Origin: Actinomycetota bacterium
Lineage (GTDB): Bacteria > Actinomycetota > Actinomycetes > S36-B12
Reading direction: 5' to 3'
Length of the DNA stretch: 5,372 bases
Assembly: GCA_003506065.1 (NCBI GenBank)
Contig: DNXA01000023.1
Location: 1 to 5,372 of the forward strand
How positions within the stretch are numbered: the first letter of the stretch is position 1; the number at the start of each line of letters is the position of its first letter. Shown piece by piece: positions 1-5,372 of the stretch. The notes beneath the pieces were generated by a model. That model did no database searches. It worked only from the letters and a program-made list of their open reading frames with translations, and was not told the DNA's origin. A program made the translations under genes and the position numbers.

Positions 1-603
1 ATCAGTTTTGCCGAACTCGATCTCGGTGGCGGCATGGGAATCGCCTATCTGGAGTCCGATGATCCGTTGGCCATTGGTGAGCTTGCCGCTCAGGTGGCCA
101 GCGCTGTCGTTCGAGATTGCCGGGCCGCTGGAGTGCCAGTTCCGGCGCTTTCCTTCGAGCCTGGTCGCGCGATCATCGGGCCGCCGGGTGTCACGCTGTA
201 TGAAATCGGCACGGTGAAGGCGGTTGAGACCGATGGGGGAGTGCGCACCTACATCTCCGTGGACGGTGGGATGAGCGACAACATCCGGACCGCCCTGTAC
301 GACGCCGAATACACGGTCGCGCTGGTCTCGCGCACTTCGACGGCAGAACCGATGCTCGTGCGCGTGGTCGGCAAGCACTGTGAGTCAGGCGACATCCTCA
401 TACGCGAGGCTTGGCTGCCTGCGGATCTCGTACCGGGGGACCTGCTCGCTGTTGCTGCGACGGGGGCGTATTGCAGGTCGATGGCTTCCAACTACAACTA
501 TCTTCCGCGGCCAGCAGTCATCGGTGTGAATGCGGGCGAGGCGACAGTAATCCTGCGCCGGGAGACCCTGGACGACCTACTGGCGCTGGATCCCGGCGCT
601 TAG
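1..603 (+). CDS. lysA: Diaminopimelate decarboxylase, C-terminal part (5' end outside window)
   Basis: PLP-dependent enzyme that decarboxylates meso-2,6-diaminopimelate to L-lysine, the last step of lysine synthesis in the cytoplasm. The reading frame is open from base 1 and ends at TAG 601-603, giving 200 codons. Family members are roughly 420-470 residues, so more than half, including the PLP lysine in the N-terminal barrel, is upstream. Visible motifs, in fragment numbering: LDLGGGMGI at 6-14 (glycine loop for the PLP phosphate), EPGR at 53-56 (PLP phosphate/substrate contact), DGGMSDNIR around 88-96, the catalytic CESGD at 127-131 whose Cys comes from the partner subunit of the dimer, and GAY at 155-157 whose Tyr contacts PLP. 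The end, RRETLDDLLALD, is typical of actinobacterial LysA. No truncation or frameshift is seen at the 3' end. It converges on the aquaporin gene with 36 bp between them, and an inverted repeat covers its stop codon. In related genomes the next gene is hom. Confidence 0.96.
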   Translation: MSFAELDLGGGMGIAYLESDDPLAIGELAAQVASAVVRDCRAAGVPVPALSFEPGRAIIGPPGVTLYEIGTVKAVETDGGVRTYISVDGGMSDNIRTALYDAEYTVALVSRTSTAEPMLVRVVGKHCESGDILIREAWLPADLVPGDLLAVAATGAYCRSMASNYNYLPRPAVIGVNAGEATVILRRETLDDLLALDPGA

Positions 604-624
604 GCCAGATTCCAACGCCAGTGG
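577..624. terminator. Inverted repeat between convergent lysA and aquaporin genes, possible bidirectional terminator
   Basis: Arms 579-590 (ACTGGCGCTGGA) and 611-622 (TCCAACGCCAGT) pair at 11 of 12 positions around a 20-nt loop. Position 578 with 623 (T/G) and 577 with 624 (C/G) can extend the stem. The one internal mismatch is C/A in the plus-strand transcript and becomes a G-U wobble in the minus-strand transcript, so the hairpin should be slightly better for the aquaporin mRNA. It spans the lysA stop codon and lies just past the aquaporin stop. No T-run follows on either strand, so it is not a classical intrinsic terminator. It could instead be a non-canonical terminator or an mRNA 3'-end stabiliser. 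Confidence 0.4.
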
Positions 625-639
625 ACGTGATGTCGTGCG

Positions 640-1386
640 CTACTCCCGCTCGGAGCCTGCGACGAGCAACTCTGGCTCTGGGGCCGATGTCCGGGTGGTC
701 ATCCAGATGATCACTGCAACCACGGAGCCAACAAGTGGCGCAACGATGAACAGCCAGACCTGGCTCATGGCCTCGCCTCCTGCGAACAGCGCCGGGCCGA
801 AGGATCGAGCGGGGTTTACTGAGGTGCCATCAAGAGGAATGCCGACGAGGTGGACAAGGGTCAGGGTCAAGCCGATGGCAATGCCCGCGAATCCGGGCGC
901 CGCTACCCGCTCTGTCACCAGCAGAATCACCAGCACGAAGGCTGCAGTGAGCAGTACTTCGAGCAGGAATGCTCCGCCCATGTCGATGGAACCGTTGTCG
1001 TAGCTGTTCGTGCCCAGGCCACCGGTGTAGTCGGTGACGCCGAAAGAGGAGACGAAGAGCTTCAACATGGCGCCTGCTGCGATGGCGCCCGCAAACTGCG
1101 CTATCCAGTAGGCCACTGCTTCGCCGGCGGGCATTCTGCGGCCCAGCAGCATGCCGAGGGTCACGGCAGGGTTGACGTGCGCGCCGGAGACTGGTCCGAA
1201 TGCGTACGCGATGCCGAGAAGCACCAGGCCGAACGCGAGTGCGACGCCGACAATGCCGTTGCCCGGACCCCCCGCCCCGGTCCCGACGCTGGCAGAGATG
1301 CCAAACACAGCGGCACCAACTGCGAGAAAGACCAAGAGGAAGGTGCCCACTGCTTCAGCAATGAGTTTTCTGGTCATGAGATTCAT
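640..1386 (-). CDS. Aquaporin, MIP family, AqpZ-like water channel
   Basis: A 248-residue integral membrane channel of the major intrinsic protein family, predicted to pass water through the cytoplasmic membrane. Six hydrophobic segments can be placed near residues 8-30, 44-66, 89-112, 137-158, 166-184 and 210-230. The two half-helix NPA motifs are at 72-74 (SGAHVNPAVT) and 191-193 (GTSVNPARS). Aligned by eye to E. coli AqpZ, the aromatic/arginine filter F43/H174/T183/R189 corresponds to F52, H179, T188 and R194, all conserved. The glycerol-facilitator form of the second motif (NPARD) is absent, so a water-selective channel is favoured over GlpF. It is slightly longer than AqpZ (231 aa), with Gly-rich loop A and extended loop C. 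The first ATG is chosen because AAAAGGAG (complement of 1392-1399) sits 5 nt upstream; Met4 would place that site too far away. The gene is divergent from hom and convergent with lysA, which is unusual for this neighbourhood. Confidence 0.95.
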   Translation of the reverse strand: MNLMTRKLIAEAVGTFLLVFLAVGAAVFGISASVGTGAGGPGNGIVGVALAFGLVLLGIAYAFGPVSGAHVNPAVTLGMLLGRRMPAGEAVAYWIAQFAGAIAAGAMLKLFVSSFGVTDYTGGLGTNSYDNGSIDMGGAFLLEVLLTAAFVLVILLVTERVAAPGFAGIAIGLTLTLVHLVGIPLDGTSVNPARSFGPALFAGGEAMSQVWLFIVAPLVGSVVAVIIWMTTRTSAPEPELLVAGSERE

Positions 1387-1573
1387 GCGAACTCCTTTTG
1401 AGCAGGAACGAGCTTCACGCAGGCTAGAAGGCGTCGAGAAGGGAGTGTGGGACGCGCGCGGGGCTGAAGTGTCCCCAATTGCGGGCTTCCGCCGCCTGCC
1501 AACGTGCCAATGTGCGACGTGAGCACTTGACCTGAGAGGCTAGGGGACCACAACCGTCCTTTCTGGAGTCCCC
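1387..1573. promoter_or_regulatory. Divergent intergenic region expected to hold the aquaporin and hom promoters
   Basis: Both flanking genes start outward from these 187 bp, so their promoters most likely lie here. What is seen directly is a Shine-Dalgarno AAAAGGAG for the aquaporin on the minus strand (1392-1399) and GGAG for hom on the plus strand (1565-1568), each 5 nt from its ATG. No -35/-10 pair with good spacing was found for either gene. TTGACC at 1527-1532 has no -10 partner at 16-18 nt. No leader peptide rich in Thr or Ile codons, no attenuator with a T-run and no recognisable riboswitch was found before hom. Confidence 0.4.
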
Positions 1574-2878
1574 ATGTCCCCGGCTGAACCCGCACGCCCC
1601 GTAACGGTGGCCGTGCTTGGCGGCGGCACAGTCGGAGCGCAAGTCGCCCGCTTGCTCACTGATCGGGATACCGATCTGCACATTCGTATGGGAACCTCGC
1701 TCAAACTGACGCAGGTGGCTGTGCGCGATCTGTCAAAGAAGCGCGATATTGATCCCGCTCTGCTTTCCGATGATGCGATGGCAGTGGCCACGTCTGGGGT
1801 CGACATTGTGGTCGAGCTGATGGGTGGTATCGAGCCGGCCAAGTCGCTGATCCTGGCTGCGATCAAGTCCGGTTCCAGCGTGGTCACAGCGAACAAGGCA
1901 CTGCTCGCATCTGATGGCGCATCGCTCTATGCGGCAGCTGAAGCAGAGGGTGTGGACATCTTCTTCGAGGCTTCGGTTGCCGGCGCGATTCCGATTGTGC
2001 GGTTGTTGCAGGAGTCGCTTTCCGGCGACCATGTCACCAAGATCATGGGCATCGTCAACGGCACCACCAACTACATCCTCACTCGCATGGACGAGGACGG
2101 CGCCTCGTTCGCCGACGCGCTGGCCGAGGCTCAGGCCCTTGGCTATGCCGAAGCGGACCCGACTGCGGATATCGAAGGGCACGATGCGGCATCAAAGGCC
2201 GCGATCCTTGCCGAACTCGCGTTCCACACGCATGTCACTCGCGAGGATGTGTATTGCGAAGGCATTTCCAACATCTCCATCACCGATATTCGGGCGGCCA
2301 AGAGTCTTGGCTGTGTCATCAAGCTGCTCGCAGTTGCCGAGCGTGTTGATGACGATCGTGGTGTCATTGTGCGAGTGCACCCAACGATGGTGCCGCGCGA
2401 GCATCCACTGGCAAGTGTTCGCGATGCCTTCAATGCCGTGTTCATCGAAGCGGAGGCCGCGGGTGAACTGATGTTCTATGGCCGTGGCGCAGGTGGCGCA
2501 CCCACTGCATCGGCAGTGCTCGGTGATGTCGTGGTTGCGGCCCGCAATCGACTCACTGGTTCGACCGGCTGGGGCGAGAGTGCTGATGTGCAGTTGCCAG
2601 TACTGCCCATCAGCGAGGCGCTCACGTGCTACTACGTCAATCTCGTGGTCGCAGATCAACCCGGTGCCCTGGCCAGCATTGCGAAGGCTTTTGCAGACAG
2701 CGGGGTCAGCATTCAAGTGGTTCGTCAGGATGGACACGGCAATGGAGCAGGTTTGATAGTTCGCACCCATCGTTCCAGTGACGGTGCATTGCAGGAGACC
2801 GTTGATCGATTGCGCAAGCTGTCCATGGTCACGGCCGTGGTTGGAGTCATGCGCGTCGAGGGTGAGGCGGGGGCTTAG
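1574..2878 (+). CDS. hom: Homoserine dehydrogenase with C-terminal ACT domain
   Basis: NAD(P)H-dependent reduction of L-aspartate 4-semialdehyde to L-homoserine, the first committed step toward threonine and methionine, in the cytoplasm. The 434 residues match the usual length of the monofunctional enzyme; there is no aspartokinase fusion. Residues 10-25 hold the Rossmann motif [19 protein letters not shown] at 105-112 carries the conserved Lys108, and [12 protein letters not shown] is at 159-170. The signature [16 protein letters not shown] at 193-208 has E193, D199, D204 and K208 with the same spacing as the yeast homoserine-site and catalytic residues E208, D214, D219 and K223. An ACT domain spans about 353-430 ([19 protein letters not shown]), consistent with feedback inhibition by threonine as known for actinobacterial enzymes. 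The ATG is supported by GGAG 5 nt upstream. thrC starts 2 nt after its TAG, so the genes are probably co-transcribed and translationally coupled. The name thrA is used for this gene in mycobacteria. Confidence 0.97.
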   Translation: MSPAEPARPVTVAVLGGGTVGAQVARLLTDRDTDLHIRMGTSLKLTQVAVRDLSKKRDIDPALLSDDAMAVATSGVDIVVELMGGIEPAKSLILAAIKSGSSVVTANKALLASDGASLYAAAEAEGVDIFFEASVAGAIPIVRLLQESLSGDHVTKIMGIVNGTTNYILTRMDEDGASFADALAEAQALGYAEADPTADIEGHDAASKAAILAELAFHTHVTREDVYCEGISNISITDIRAAKSLGCVIKLLAVAERVDDDRGVIVRVHPTMVPREHPLASVRDAFNAVFIEAEAAGELMFYGRGAGGAPTASAVLGDVVVAARNRLTGSTGWGESADVQLPVLPISEALTCYYVNLVVADQPGALASIAKAFADSGVSIQVVRQDGHGNGAGLIVRTHRSSDGALQETVDRLRKLSMVTAVVGVMRVEGEAGA

Positions 2879-2880
2879 TC

Positions 2881-3942
2881 ATGGCGCATCAATGGCGAGG
2901 GCTCATCGAGGAATACCGCGATCGGTTGCCCGTTAACGCAAGTACTCCAGTCATCACCCTGTGTGAGGGCGGGACACCGCTCGTGCAGGCCGGAGCCCTG
3001 AGCGAGTTGCTCGATTGCGAAGTCTGGTTGAAGTACGAGGGCGCAAATCCGACCGGATCCTTCAAGGATCGCGGCATGACGATGGCCATCTCGAAGGCGG
3101 CTGAAGAAGGCGCCAAGGCTGTCATCTGTGCATCAACGGGCAATACCAGCGCGAGTGCAACCGCATATGCAGTCAAGGCCGGCATGGCCTGCGCAGTGCT
3201 GGTGCCCGAAGGCAAGATCGCGCTGGGCAAGCTGGCGCAGGCAATCGTGCACGGCGCAACCCTGCTCCAGGTCGAGGGCAATTTCGATGACTGCCTGACC
3301 CTTGCTCGAGCGCTGTCGGATGAGTACCCGGTTGCGCTGGTCAACAGCGTGAATCCCGCCCGCATCGAAGGGCAGAAGACTGCTGCCTTTGAGATTGTTG
3401 ATCGTCTCGGTCGTGCGCCAGACATCCACTGCCTGCCCGTTGGCAATGCCGGAAACATCACTGCCTACTGGAAGGGCTACTGCGAGTACGCGCGCGACGG
3501 AGTGGCTGCGTCAACACCTCGCATGTGGGGGTTTCAGGCAGCGGGCGCCGCTCCGCTTGTGCTGGGAATGCCGATCTTGAATCCTGAAACCATCGCAACG
3601 GCGATCCGCATCGGCAACCCCGCTTCCTGGCAGCATGCAATTGCCGCCCGCGAGGAGTCCGGGGGAGTCATCGACTCAGTGACCGACGATGAGATCCTGC
3701 ATGCCTATCACCTCCTGGCGAGCAAAGAGGGATTGTTCTGCGAGCCAGCAAGCGCGGCAAGTGTTGCGGGTCTGATCAAGATGCATGCTGCAGGGCAGCT
3801 CGACTCCGGACAATTGGTGGTGTGCACGCTGACCGGCAATGGCTTGAAGGATCCACATTGGGCCATGCAAGGGGCCAAGGATCCCGTCGTTGTTCCAGCT
3901 ACCGCGCAGGCCGCGGCACTGGCATTGGGCCTGGTTGACTGA
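2881..3942 (+). CDS. thrC: Threonine synthase
   Basis: PLP-dependent conversion of O-phospho-L-homoserine and water to L-threonine and phosphate, the last step of the pathway. The 353 residues fit the shorter threonine synthase class found in actinobacteria (about 350-360 aa), without the extra N-terminal region of the E. coli/yeast type. Substrate and cofactor motifs in order: EGGTPLV at 29-35, [11 protein letters not shown] at 56-66 with the Schiff-base Lys62, STGNTSAS at 85-92 contacting the PLP ring hydroxyl, PVGNAGN at 186-192 forming the phosphate-binding loop, and [10 protein letters not shown] at 315-324 near the pyridine nitrogen. The N-terminus [15 protein letters not shown] is typical of actinobacterial ThrC and supports the ATG at 2881. 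The ribosome site is weak: the G-run 2869-2873 lies 7 nt away. With the 2-nt gap from hom, this suggests translational coupling. Its TGA overlaps the thrB ATG by one base. Confidence 0.97.
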   Translation: MAHQWRGLIEEYRDRLPVNASTPVITLCEGGTPLVQAGALSELLDCEVWLKYEGANPTGSFKDRGMTMAISKAAEEGAKAVICASTGNTSASATAYAVKAGMACAVLVPEGKIALGKLAQAIVHGATLLQVEGNFDDCLTLARALSDEYPVALVNSVNPARIEGQKTAAFEIVDRLGRAPDIHCLPVGNAGNITAYWKGYCEYARDGVAASTPRMWGFQAAGAAPLVLGMPILNPETIATAIRIGNPASWQHAIAAREESGGVIDSVTDDEILHAYHLLASKEGLFCEPASAASVAGLIKMHAAGQLDSGQLVVCTLTGNGLKDPHWAMQGAKDPVVVPATAQAAALALGLVD

Positions 3943-4859
3943 TGAGCACGTGGTTGAGCGGTGCGGTGCGCGTCCGGGTGCCAGCAACCTCGGCAAACCT
4001 CGGGCCGGGGTTCGACAGTCTTGGCCTTGCCCTGGGTCTGTATGACTCGCTCACCGCGATGGTGTCCGACGACAAGGGCGTGCTCATCGAGGTCGAAGGG
4101 GAGGGGCTGGGCGAAGTCGCGCTTGACTCCTCGCACCTGGTCGCCCGAGCAATGGCGCTTGGCTTCGCAGCAATGGGCGCCATGCCGACCGGCTTCGTGC
4201 TCCGCTGCACCAATGTGATCCCCCATGGCCGAGGTCTGGGATCTTCAGCGGCCGCGATCATTGGTGGTCTGGTGCTTGCACGTGGCCTGCATGAGCAAGG
4301 CGATTCGCTCTTGTCAGATCATGATCTCCTGCAACTGGCACTTGAACTTGAACCCCACCCTGACAATCTGGCTGCTGCCCTGCATGGCGGCTTCACTACC
4401 GCATGGATGCACGATTCCAGTGCGGAAGTAGTGAGGCAGGAAGCCCACATTGACATCAAGCCCATCATCGCCATTCCCGAATTTCGAGTACCGACTGCTG
4501 AAGCCAGAAGTGCTTTGTCTGCAACGGTTTCTCGTTCTGATGCATCCTTCAATATTTCTCGTTCGGCGTTGCTCGTTCATGCGATCACCAAGGATCCGAC
4601 TCTCCTGCTCGAGGCTACGGATGATCGACTTCATCAGGAGCCTCGCCGAGCGATGTATCCATCGTCGATGGACTTGATCGATCGCTTGCGCGCGCAGGGC
4701 ATGGCGGCGGTCATATCTGGGGCCGGCCCGACCGTGCTGGTGCTGGCAACAAAGGATCAACGTGACGCTGTCCACGTGGAAGCAGGCGTCAGGTGGCGGG
4801 TTGAAAGCCGGCCGATCGCCACGCGCGGAGCCTATGTTGACCCGGTAACAGCCTCCTGA
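3942..4859 (+). CDS. thrB: Homoserine kinase, GHMP kinase family
   Basis: ATP-dependent phosphorylation of L-homoserine to O-phospho-L-homoserine, supplying ThrC. The 305 residues are normal for the family. VRVPATSANLGPGFDSLGLAL at 11-31 is the first GHMP motif with homoserine-site residues. IPHGRGLGSSAAAIIGG at 93-109 is the glycine/serine-rich ATP phosphate loop. LELEPHPDNLAAALHGG at 134-150 holds the acidic/Asn residues linked to Mg2+ and substrate binding. ISGAGPTVLVLA at 258-269 is the third motif. The ATG at 3942 overlaps the thrC stop as TGATG and has no good Shine-Dalgarno, so initiation probably depends on ribosomes ending thrC. The usual actinobacterial N-terminus begins just before VRVPATSANLGPG, which agrees with this start. 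It is the last gene of the hom-thrC-thrB unit; 154 bp separate it from rho. Confidence 0.96.
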   Translation: MSTWLSGAVRVRVPATSANLGPGFDSLGLALGLYDSLTAMVSDDKGVLIEVEGEGLGEVALDSSHLVARAMALGFAAMGAMPTGFVLRCTNVIPHGRGLGSSAAAIIGGLVLARGLHEQGDSLLSDHDLLQLALELEPHPDNLAAALHGGFTTAWMHDSSAEVVRQEAHIDIKPIIAIPEFRVPTAEARSALSATVSRSDASFNISRSALLVHAITKDPTLLLEATDDRLHQEPRRAMYPSSMDLIDRLRAQGMAAVISGAGPTVLVLATKDQRDAVHVEAGVRWRVESRPIATRGAYVDPVTAS

Positions 4860-4869
4860 CTCATCTCGG

Positions 4870-4878
4870 TGCTATACT
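4870..4878 (+). promoter_or_regulatory. Extended -10 promoter for rho
   Basis: TGCTATACT combines a TATACT hexamer (4873-4878), one base from the TATAAT consensus, with the TG of an extended -10 one base before it. It stands out in GC-rich surroundings and lies 11 nt past the thrB stop. No -35 at 16-18 nt is recognisable; TTGACC at 4837-4842 is 30 nt away, too far. A start near A4886 would give a leader of about 128 nt before rho. The inference is that rho has its own promoter for the main sigma factor, with read-through from the thr operon still possible. Confidence 0.6.
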
Positions 4879-4885
4879 TTTGCTC

Positions 4886-5013
4886 ATCTCCAGCGTCGCG
4901 GAAGTCAGCTGACGTTTTCCCCGCACAGCGCACCGCTTCTGACCTGTGAATCCGGACAACTACCTGTACGGGTCCTCACTGGAGTTTCTTACGAGTCAAA
5001 GGAATATCAATTC
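4886..5013 (+). promoter_or_regulatory. rho 5' leader, candidate autoregulatory region
   Basis: This is the region between the predicted start and the rho GTG. Bases 4881-4980 hold 36 C and 23 G (counted), a C-over-G bias of the kind favouring Rho loading. AGCGTCG (4892-4898) can pair with TGACGTT (4910-4916), with two G-U pairs and a loop of 11, and the run TTTT occupies 4915-4918; this is a weak terminator-like element. GTCAGCTGAC (4904-4913) is a perfect 10-bp palindrome overlapping it. Rho expression is autogenously controlled by attenuation in several bacteria; that this leader does the same is inference. Confidence 0.35.
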
Positions 5014-5017
5014 GTGA
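4946..5017 (+). CDS. Possible 23-codon upstream ORF overlapping the rho start
   Basis: An open frame begins with GTG 4946 (VNPDNYLYGSS at its N-terminus) and ends at TGA 5015-5017. That stop shares four bases, GTGA, with the rho start codon 5014-5016. This arrangement would let a terminating ribosome restart on rho. Against it, no Shine-Dalgarno lies before the GTG, the start is not ATG, and an open frame of this size can arise by chance. The peptide has no recognisable family, signal or membrane segment. Its 3' part contains the rho ribosome site AAAGGA, so translating it would directly affect access to that site. It may be a regulatory leader peptide or simply a chance frame. Confidence 0.25.
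   Translation: MNPDNYLYGSSLEFLTSQRNINS
4998..5003 (+). promoter_or_regulatory. Shine-Dalgarno site fixing the rho GTG start
   Basis: AAAGGA lies 10 nt before GTG 5014. The next in-frame candidate starts, ATG codons at residues 19 and 27, fall inside the conserved N-terminal domain and have no such site, so GTG 5014 is preferred. Confidence 0.65.
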
Positions 5018-5372
5018 CTGAAATAACGGCAACCACGCGCAAGCCGCGTGGTGACAGCCTCTCGTCAATGCTGTTGCCAGAACTGAAGGCAATGGCAAAC
5101 CAAATGGGCATCAGTGGCGCCAGTGGCATGCGCAAGGGCGATCTTGTTGCGGCCATCGCCGAACGTCAGGGAGGCGGCAACCGATCAGCTCGTTCCGCTG
5201 AGCAGCAGAGCCAGCCCGCTCAGGCCAGCCAGCCTGCGTCGTCCAGCGAGGAAGCTCCGCGCGAAGCCCGCGAGCCCCGCCAAGAGCGTGAACCCCGAGA
5301 GCCGCGCGAAGCCCGCGAGCAGCGCGATCGCACCCCCCGGCAAGATCGACCACGGGAAGATCGTGCGCCACG
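5014..5372 (+). CDS. rho: Transcription termination factor Rho, N-terminal part (3' end outside window)
   Basis: Hexameric RNA-dependent ATPase/helicase that ends transcription by binding C-rich unstructured RNA and pulling it from RNA polymerase. Only the first 119 codons are present. Residues 18-50 (SMLLPELKAMANQMGISGASGMRKGDLVAAIAE, cited as a region) form the small helical Rho N-terminal domain, with LPELK at 21-25 and GMRKGDLV at 38-45. From about residue 52 a low-complexity stretch begins: first Gln/Ser/Ala-rich (59-78), then Arg/Glu/Pro-rich (79-119), with PREARE at 82-87 and again at 97-102. Such an insert between the N-terminal helical domain and the cold-shock-like RNA-binding domain is a known mark of actinobacterial Rho and is thought to add RNA contacts. 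The RNA-binding and ATPase domains lie beyond the window. The GTG start is supported by AAAGGA 10 nt upstream. Placement after thrB matches other actinobacteria. No frameshift is seen. Confidence 0.95.
   Translation, partial: MTEITATTRKPRGDSLSSMLLPELKAMANQMGISGASGMRKGDLVAAIAERQGGGNRSARSAEQQSQPAQASQPASSSEEAPREAREPRQEREPREPREAREQRDRTPRQDRPREDRAP
5257..5320 (+). repeat. Pair of 19-nt direct repeats in the rho arginine-rich insert
   Basis: CCGCGCGAAGCCCGCGAGC occurs at 5257-5275 and exactly again at 5302-5320. The 45-nt offset (15 codons) keeps the frame, so both copies encode PREARE. The DNA identity, not just the peptide similarity, suggests a recent in-frame duplication or slippage inside the low-complexity insert. 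Confidence 0.85.

Noticed and set aside
850..1401. Plus-strand open frame of 183 codons opposite the aquaporin
   Set aside because: Low-complexity, charged translation with no family features, wholly antisense to the aquaporin, whose NPA motifs and membrane segments are unmistakable.
1449..1475. GGGAC/GTCCC hairpin in the divergent region as an attenuator or riboswitch
   Set aside because: Only five pairs with a 17-nt loop, no T-run and no matching riboswitch architecture.
1424..1681. Minus-strand open frame of 85 codons across the divergent region and the start of hom
   Set aside because: No Shine-Dalgarno, no family resemblance, and it overlaps the well-supported 5' end of hom. Long antisense frames are expected in GC-rich coding DNA.
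2192..2770. Minus-strand open frame of 192 codons inside hom
   Set aside because: It is antisense to conserved hom motifs, with Cys/His-rich composition and no recognisable domain. It is a codon-bias shadow.
4771..4780. Perfect palindrome TCCACGTGGA inside thrB as an operator
   Set aside because: It is deep in coding sequence, with no promoter nearby and only one copy seen. A 10-bp palindrome in GC-rich DNA is easily chance.
4837..4842. TTGACC as a -35 box for the rho promoter
   Set aside because: The gap to TATACT at 4873 is 30 nt, far from the usual 16-18, so the -10 is better read as an extended -10 without a -35.
1..5372. Search for CRISPR arrays, tRNA or rRNA genes, insertion sequences, phage or defence genes
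   Set aside because: No regularly spaced repeats, no tRNA-like cloverleaf, no transposase or integrase motifs and no terminal inverted repeats were seen. The window is core-genome biosynthesis plus one aquaporin.

Overview
The window looks chromosomal and actinobacterial, with GC around 60% by eye. It carries lysA (3' end), hom, thrC, thrB and rho (5' end) in the order known from Mycobacterium and many other Actinomycetes. The Rho N-terminus also has the actinobacterial pattern of a small N-terminal domain followed by an arginine-rich insert. The species cannot be named; the GC would suit an aquatic or otherwise moderate-GC actinobacterium, but that is inference.

Layout. Positions 1-603 (+) are the last 200 codons of diaminopimelate decarboxylase (lysA). 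Positions 640-1386 (-) are a complete aquaporin convergent with lysA; an imperfect 14-bp inverted repeat over the lysA stop lies at their junction. Positions 1387-1573 are a 187-bp divergent intergenic region. Positions 1574-4859 (+) are a tight threonine operon: hom (homoserine dehydrogenase with ACT domain), thrC (threonine synthase) after a 2-nt gap, and thrB (homoserine kinase) overlapping thrC by one base. Positions 4860-5013 are a non-coding or leader region with an extended -10 box and a possible 23-codon upstream ORF. Positions 5014-5372 (+) are the first 119 codons of rho, starting at GTG and running off the window.

How the genes work together. LysA makes lysine from meso-diaminopimelate. 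Hom turns aspartate semialdehyde, the branch-point metabolite shared with the lysine pathway, into homoserine; ThrB phosphorylates homoserine; ThrC converts O-phosphohomoserine to threonine. The block therefore holds the lysine end and the whole threonine branch of the aspartate family pathway. Rho is a housekeeping transcription terminator, probably with its own promoter.

I see no clearly new system such as a defence island, mobile element or CRISPR. The points most worth a second look are the opposite-strand aquaporin between lysA and hom, normally close neighbours, and the rho leader. That leader has an extended -10, C-over-G bias, a weak hairpin with a short T run, and a short ORF whose stop overlaps the rho GTG start by four bases (GTGA).
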